A DNA stretch of 9,848 nt from Bryobacterales bacterium (GTDB lineage Bacteria; Acidobacteriota; Terriglobia; Bryobacterales; Bryobacteraceae), in the NCBI GenBank assembly GCA_003142355.1, contig PLMF01000298.1:3860-13707 (forward strand), written 5' to 3'. Positions 7,248-9,848 of the stretch are shown here, piece by piece (position 1 is the first letter of the stretch; each line of letters starts with the position of its first letter). The notes below the pieces were generated by a model that saw only the letters and a program-made list of their open reading frames with translations, had not been told where the DNA came from and searched no databases. A program made the translations under genes and the position numbers.

Positions 7248-7284
7248 GAGCAGTGTTGGCGGCAGCCCGCACGAAGAACTGCTC
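7248..7284 (+). other. Intercistronic stem-loop between receptor and amidohydrolase genes
   Basis: An exact 7-bp repeat, GAGCAGT (7248-7254) with ACTGCTC (7278-7284), encloses a second GC-rich hairpin, GCGG (7259-7262) with CCGC (7267-7270). No T-run follows (GATTACGC), so it is not a standard intrinsic terminator. A processing or stabilising element that sets unequal expression of the two genes is a reasonable alternative. Based on base pairing by eye only. Confidence 0.35.
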
Positions 7285-7325
7285 GATTACGCTACGCGGC
7301 GGTCGAGCTTGCGCTGTGAATTGAT

Positions 7326-8648
7326 ATGAGATACAGGCACGTTCCGGCATTCCTCTCGATTCTCTTGTGGCTGTCCAGCCAAGTGTATGCGCAGGCCCGT
7401 CACGACCTGCTGCTCCAGGGGGGCCATGTAATCGACCCCAAGAACGGGATCAGCGCGATTCGGGACGTCGCCATTCGGGACGGCAAGATTGCGGCCGTCG
7501 CGCCGCATCTCGATTCCGAAGACGCGATCAAGACCGTCAACGCCGCCGGTCTCTACGTGACGCCCGGGCTGGTGGATATGCACGTCCACGCGTATGCCGG
7601 GACGGGCGAGCGCGATTCCTATGCGGGCGACAACAGTGTGTATCCGGACGGATTCACGTTTCGCGTGGGTGTAACGACGGTGGCCGACGCGGGCTGCTCC
7701 GGCTGGAGGAATTTCGAGGACTTCAAACAGAGGATCATCGACCGCTCGAAGACGCGCGTCTTGGCATTTCTCAACATCGTAGGCCACGGCATGCGTGGCC
7801 CGAAGTTCGAGAACGATTGTACCGATATGCAGGCCGCGCCCGCCGCGGACATGGCGCTCAAGCACAAGGGCCTGATCGTGGGCATCAAGCTCGCGCACTA
7901 CGCCGGACCGGGATGGGCGGCCGTGGAGCGCGCGGTGGAAGCGGGGACCAAGGCCAATATCCCCGTGATGGTGGATTTCGGCGATAAGCGTCCAGAACGG
8001 CCCTCGAGCGTCCTCTGGACCCAGAAGCTGCGGCCCGGCGACATCTACACGCACTGCTATTCCGGCGTGCGCGACGAATTGGGCGCGGACGGGCGCGTGA
8101 ATCCGGCCATGATCGCGGGCCGCGAGCGCGGCGTGATCTTCGACGTGGGCCACGGCGGCGGCAGCTTCGCCTGGCGCGTCGCCGTTCCCGCCATCCGCCA
8201 GGGTTTCCTGCCTGATTCCATTTCCACCGATCTCCACATCGACAGCATGAACGCCGGCATGAAAGACATGCTGAACCTGATGAGCAAGTTCCTGGCGCTG
8301 GGCCTCTCGCTGGATGACGTGATTCTGCGCTCCACCTGGAACCCGGCCAAGGAGATCCATCATGAAGAGCTCGGCAATCTCTCGGTGGGATCTCCCGCCG
8401 ATGTCGCGGTGCTGCGCCTGGAGACGGGCCACTTCGGATTCACCGATATGTACGGAGCGCGGCTGGACGGCTCTCGCAAATTGATCTGCGAGCTGACCGT
8501 TCGCAATGGCAAGGTGGTCTACGATCTGAACGGCATTTCGCGGCCCGAGTGGACCACGCTGCCGCCGGACTACACGGCGGCCGGCGACCCGGCCTGGGAC
8601 GCGCTCAATCCCGCGCCGGCGCGCCACAGTGCGGCCGCCAAAAAATAG
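7326..8648 (+). CDS. Secreted amidohydrolase / deacetylase-family metallohydrolase
   Basis: The 440-residue product carries a signal peptide (MRYRHVPAFLSILLWLSSQVYAQA), unusual for this mostly cytoplasmic superfamily, so it likely acts in the periplasm. The N-terminal strand region (LLLQGGHVIDPKNG, VAIRDGKIAAVAP) and C-terminal part (LSVGSPADVAVLRLE) build the usual small beta domain. The TIM barrel holds VDMHVHAY (metal ligands His86, His88), VGIKLAH (Lys188, candidate carbamylated bridging lysine), IYTHCYSG (His243), FDVGHGGGSF (His276) and STDLH (Asp302, candidate catalytic acid). The set fits a binuclear metal centre of the dihydroorotase/D-hydantoinase and Atu3266-like deacetylase branch, which splits amide, cyclic amide or ester bonds; the substrate is unknown. 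VMVDFG has Asp217 where I would expect a His. The ATG at 7326 follows an in-frame TGA at 7317, so it is the first start. No Shine-Dalgarno sequence is visible. It lies 107 nt after the receptor gene. Confidence 0.88.
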   Translation: MRYRHVPAFLSILLWLSSQVYAQARHDLLLQGGHVIDPKNGISAIRDVAIRDGKIAAVAPHLDSEDAIKTVNAAGLYVTPGLVDMHVHAYAGTGERDSYAGDNSVYPDGFTFRVGVTTVADAGCSGWRNFEDFKQRIIDRSKTRVLAFLNIVGHGMRGPKFENDCTDMQAAPAADMALKHKGLIVGIKLAHYAGPGWAAVERAVEAGTKANIPVMVDFGDKRPERPSSVLWTQKLRPGDIYTHCYSGVRDELGADGRVNPAMIAGRERGVIFDVGHGGGSFAWRVAVPAIRQGFLPDSISTDLHIDSMNAGMKDMLNLMSKFLALGLSLDDVILRSTWNPAKEIHHEELGNLSVGSPADVAVLRLETGHFGFTDMYGARLDGSRKLICELTVRNGKVVYDLNGISRPEWTTLPPDYTAAGDPAWDALNPAPARHSAAAKK

Positions 8649-8696
8649 GGCCTTTCATCGAGAGCGGTCAATCACAAACCTCTTTACCGGGCAGAG

Positions 8697-8709
8697 CGGC
8701 CTTTGGCCG
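8697..8709 (+). other. Short stem-loop after the amidohydrolase gene
   Basis: CGGCC-TTT-GGCCG forms an exact 5-bp stem 48 nt beyond the amidohydrolase stop codon. ACCGG (8686-8690) and CCGGT (8707-8711) offer an alternative pairing. There is no T-run after it, so a terminator is only a weak possibility. The rest of 8649-8754 shows no convincing promoter. Confidence 0.2.
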
Positions 8710-8754
8710 GTGTATTCTGGAGAGGAAAACTCGGAAGAGCAGACACGCCTCGAG

Positions 8755-9848
8755 ATGCAGAACCACTCGGCCAGAATCCTGGTAGTCGATGACGAGGTCA
8801 ACCAGCGCTCCGCCCTTGGCAGCGTAGTGACGCGCTGGGGGTACCAGGTGGAAACCGCCTGCGACGGCGCCGAAGCGCTGGTCAAGCTCAAGGACTTCGA
8901 GGCCGACGTCGTCATCACCGACCTCAACATGCCCAACCTCGACGGTAAGGGACTGCTCGAGGAACTACAGAAGCTGCCCTCGCCGCCTCCGGCCATCGTC
9001 CTCACGGCGTTCGGCAACCTGGAGACGGCGCTCGAGACGGTCCACGAGTTGGGAGCGTTCTGGTTCATCGAAAAGCCGCTGCAGCCGCAGGCGCTGAAGA
9101 TGATCGTGGAGCGGGCGCTCGACCGCCGGCAGTTGGCCACCCACGCCGGGCGTCTGGAACGCGAACTGGCTTCGCGCGGGGTTCTGGGCGACCTGATCGG
9201 CGAATCGGCCTCCATGCAGGAAATCTTCGCCATGCTGCAGCAGGCGGCGCCCACCAAGGCCACCATCCTGATCACCGGCGAAAGCGGCACCGGCAAGGAG
9301 ATCGTGGCGCGCGCCATTCACCAGATCAGCCCCCGCCGTTCCGGTCCATTCTTCGCCGTCAATTGCGCCGCCATGCCGGAGTCGCTCATCGAGAGCGAAC
9401 TCTTTGGCCACGAAAAGGGCGCCTTCACGGGAGCGATGGAGCGGCGCGCCGGATGCTTCGAACTGGCCCGCGGCGGCACGCTTTTGCTGGACGAAATCGG
9501 CGACATGCCGCTGAACACGCAGGCCAAGGTGCTGCGCATCCTGGAGGATCGCCGGGTGCGCCGCCTGGGGTCGGCGCACGAGATCGAGCTGGATGTCCGG
9601 ATCCTGGCCTCCACCAACAAGAACCTGCCCGACGTCATCGCCAAAGGCACGTTTCGCGAAGACCTTTTCTTCCGCCTCAACGTCTTCGAAGTTCACCTGC
9701 CGCCGCTGCGGGATAGGAAGGCGGATATCCCGCTGCTGGTGCGCGAGCTGCTGTCGGGTCTCAACCGCAAACACGATTGCCGCGTCACCGAAGTTTCGCC
9801 CGAGGTGCTGGCGGTTTTCGACGGCTACGATTGGCCCGGCAACGTGCG
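8755..9848 (+). CDS. NtrC-family sigma-54-dependent response regulator (C-terminus beyond window)
   Basis: The first 364 residues are present. Residues about 5-122 are a CheY-like receiver: acid pocket Asp12-Asp13, phosphoacceptor Asp56 in ITDLNMP, Thr84 in LTAFG and Lys107 in IEKPL, so phosphorylation by a histidine kinase should work. A linker (123-146) leads to the AAA+ sigma-54 activation domain: Walker A GESGTGKE (175-182), ELFGHEKGAFTGA with the sigma-54-contacting GAFTGA loop (222-227), Walker B TLLLDEIGD (242-250), sensor region LASTNKN and the arginine-rich FREDLFFRLNVF. It hydrolyses ATP to open sigma-54 RNA polymerase complexes. The window ends within the AAA+ domain at DWPGNV, so the Fis-type DNA-binding helix is not seen. 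I chose ATG 8755, which begins right before ARILVVDDE; its ribosome site is weak, and GTG 8710 is an in-frame alternative. No kinase gene is in the window. A link to the receptor genes is not shown. Confidence 0.93.
   Translation, partial: MQNHSARILVVDDEVNQRSALGSVVTRWGYQVETACDGAEALVKLKDFEADVVITDLNMPNLDGKGLLEELQKLPSPPPAIVLTAFGNLETALETVHELGAFWFIEKPLQPQALKMIVERALDRRQLATHAGRLERELASRGVLGDLIGESASMQEIFAMLQQAAPTKATILITGESGTGKEIVARAIHQISPRRSGPFFAVNCAAMPESLIESELFGHEKGAFTGAMERRAGCFELARGGTLLLDEIGDMPLNTQAKVLRILEDRRVRRLGSAHEIELDVRILASTNKNLPDVIAKGTFREDLFFRLNVFEVHLPPLRDRKADIPLLVRELLSGLNRKHDCRVTEVSPEVLAVFDGYDWPGNV

Noticed and set aside
7250..7275. Possible sigma-54 (-24/-12) promoter, TTGGCGGCAGCCCGCA, before the amidohydrolase gene
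   Set aside because: The GG-to-GC spacing is 9, not 10, and the -12 TTGC part is absent, so the nearby NtrC-type regulator cannot be tied to it.
5302..7350. Minus-strand open frame of 682 codons under the receptor gene
   Set aside because: No recognisable domain, repetitive Arg/Ala/Val/Gly/His composition, and full overlap with a receptor frame that has family motifs throughout. Long antisense frames are expected at high third-position GC.
7287..8627. Minus-strand open frame of 446 codons under the amidohydrolase gene
   Set aside because: Mirror of a gene with intact catalytic motifs; the antisense product shows no family signature.
8965..9774. Minus-strand open frame of 269 codons under the response regulator gene
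   Set aside because: Overlaps conserved Walker A, GAFTGA and Walker B coding sequence on the other strand and has no features of its own.
1..9848. Search for mobile elements, CRISPR repeats, tRNA or rRNA genes
   Set aside because: No transposase or integrase motif, no regularly spaced repeats and no tRNA-like cloverleaf or rRNA sequence was recognised on either strand by eye.

Overview
The window looks like chromosomal DNA of a GC-rich Acidobacteriota, most likely of the Solibacter/Bryobacter kind. This rests on recognised protein families: an Oar-like TonB-dependent receptor with an N-terminal carboxypeptidase-regulatory domain, a membrane protein of the 'LKERxIG...FGR...GPPRVLATHFW' type that is highly multiplied in acidobacteria, a secreted amidohydrolase, and an NtrC-type regulator. 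No RNA gene, CRISPR array, insertion sequence or prophage was seen. The taxonomic call is an inference.

Left half (1-3540), all on the minus strand. Reading in the direction of transcription, from 3540 leftwards, there are three genes. The first encodes a single-pass membrane protein with a conserved cytoplasmic N-terminal domain that may be a divergent winged helix (2284-3540). The second encodes a small exported protein with two BON domains (1605-2162). The third encodes a polytopic glycosyltransferase of the GT39/ArnT-like membrane class (1-1523) that runs off the left edge. The glycosyltransferase frame has no ATG near its N-terminus, so it is easy to miss: a GC-rich antisense open frame covers it. 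A GC-rich hairpin separates the BON gene from the glycosyltransferase gene.

Centre (3541-3822). A divergent intergenic region holds back-to-back promoter candidates. Both have the same -10 hexamer, TAGAAT. A leader of about 110 nt in front of the receptor gene contains two clean stem-loops and a good Shine-Dalgarno sequence.

Right half (3823-9848), all on the plus strand. The receptor gene (3823-7218) encodes 1131 residues. It is followed after 107 nt, with an intercistronic hairpin, by a gene for a signal-peptide-bearing amidohydrolase/deacetylase-type metallohydrolase (7326-8648). After another 106 nt comes a sigma-54-dependent response regulator (8755-9848), cut by the right edge inside its AAA+ domain.

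Working model (inference): receptor and secreted hydrolase form a 'bind, import, hydrolyse' pair for an unknown ligand. The divergently transcribed membrane protein is the nearest candidate for a CadC/ToxR-like sensor of that pair. The BON protein, glycosyltransferase and NtrC-type regulator may be unrelated neighbours.
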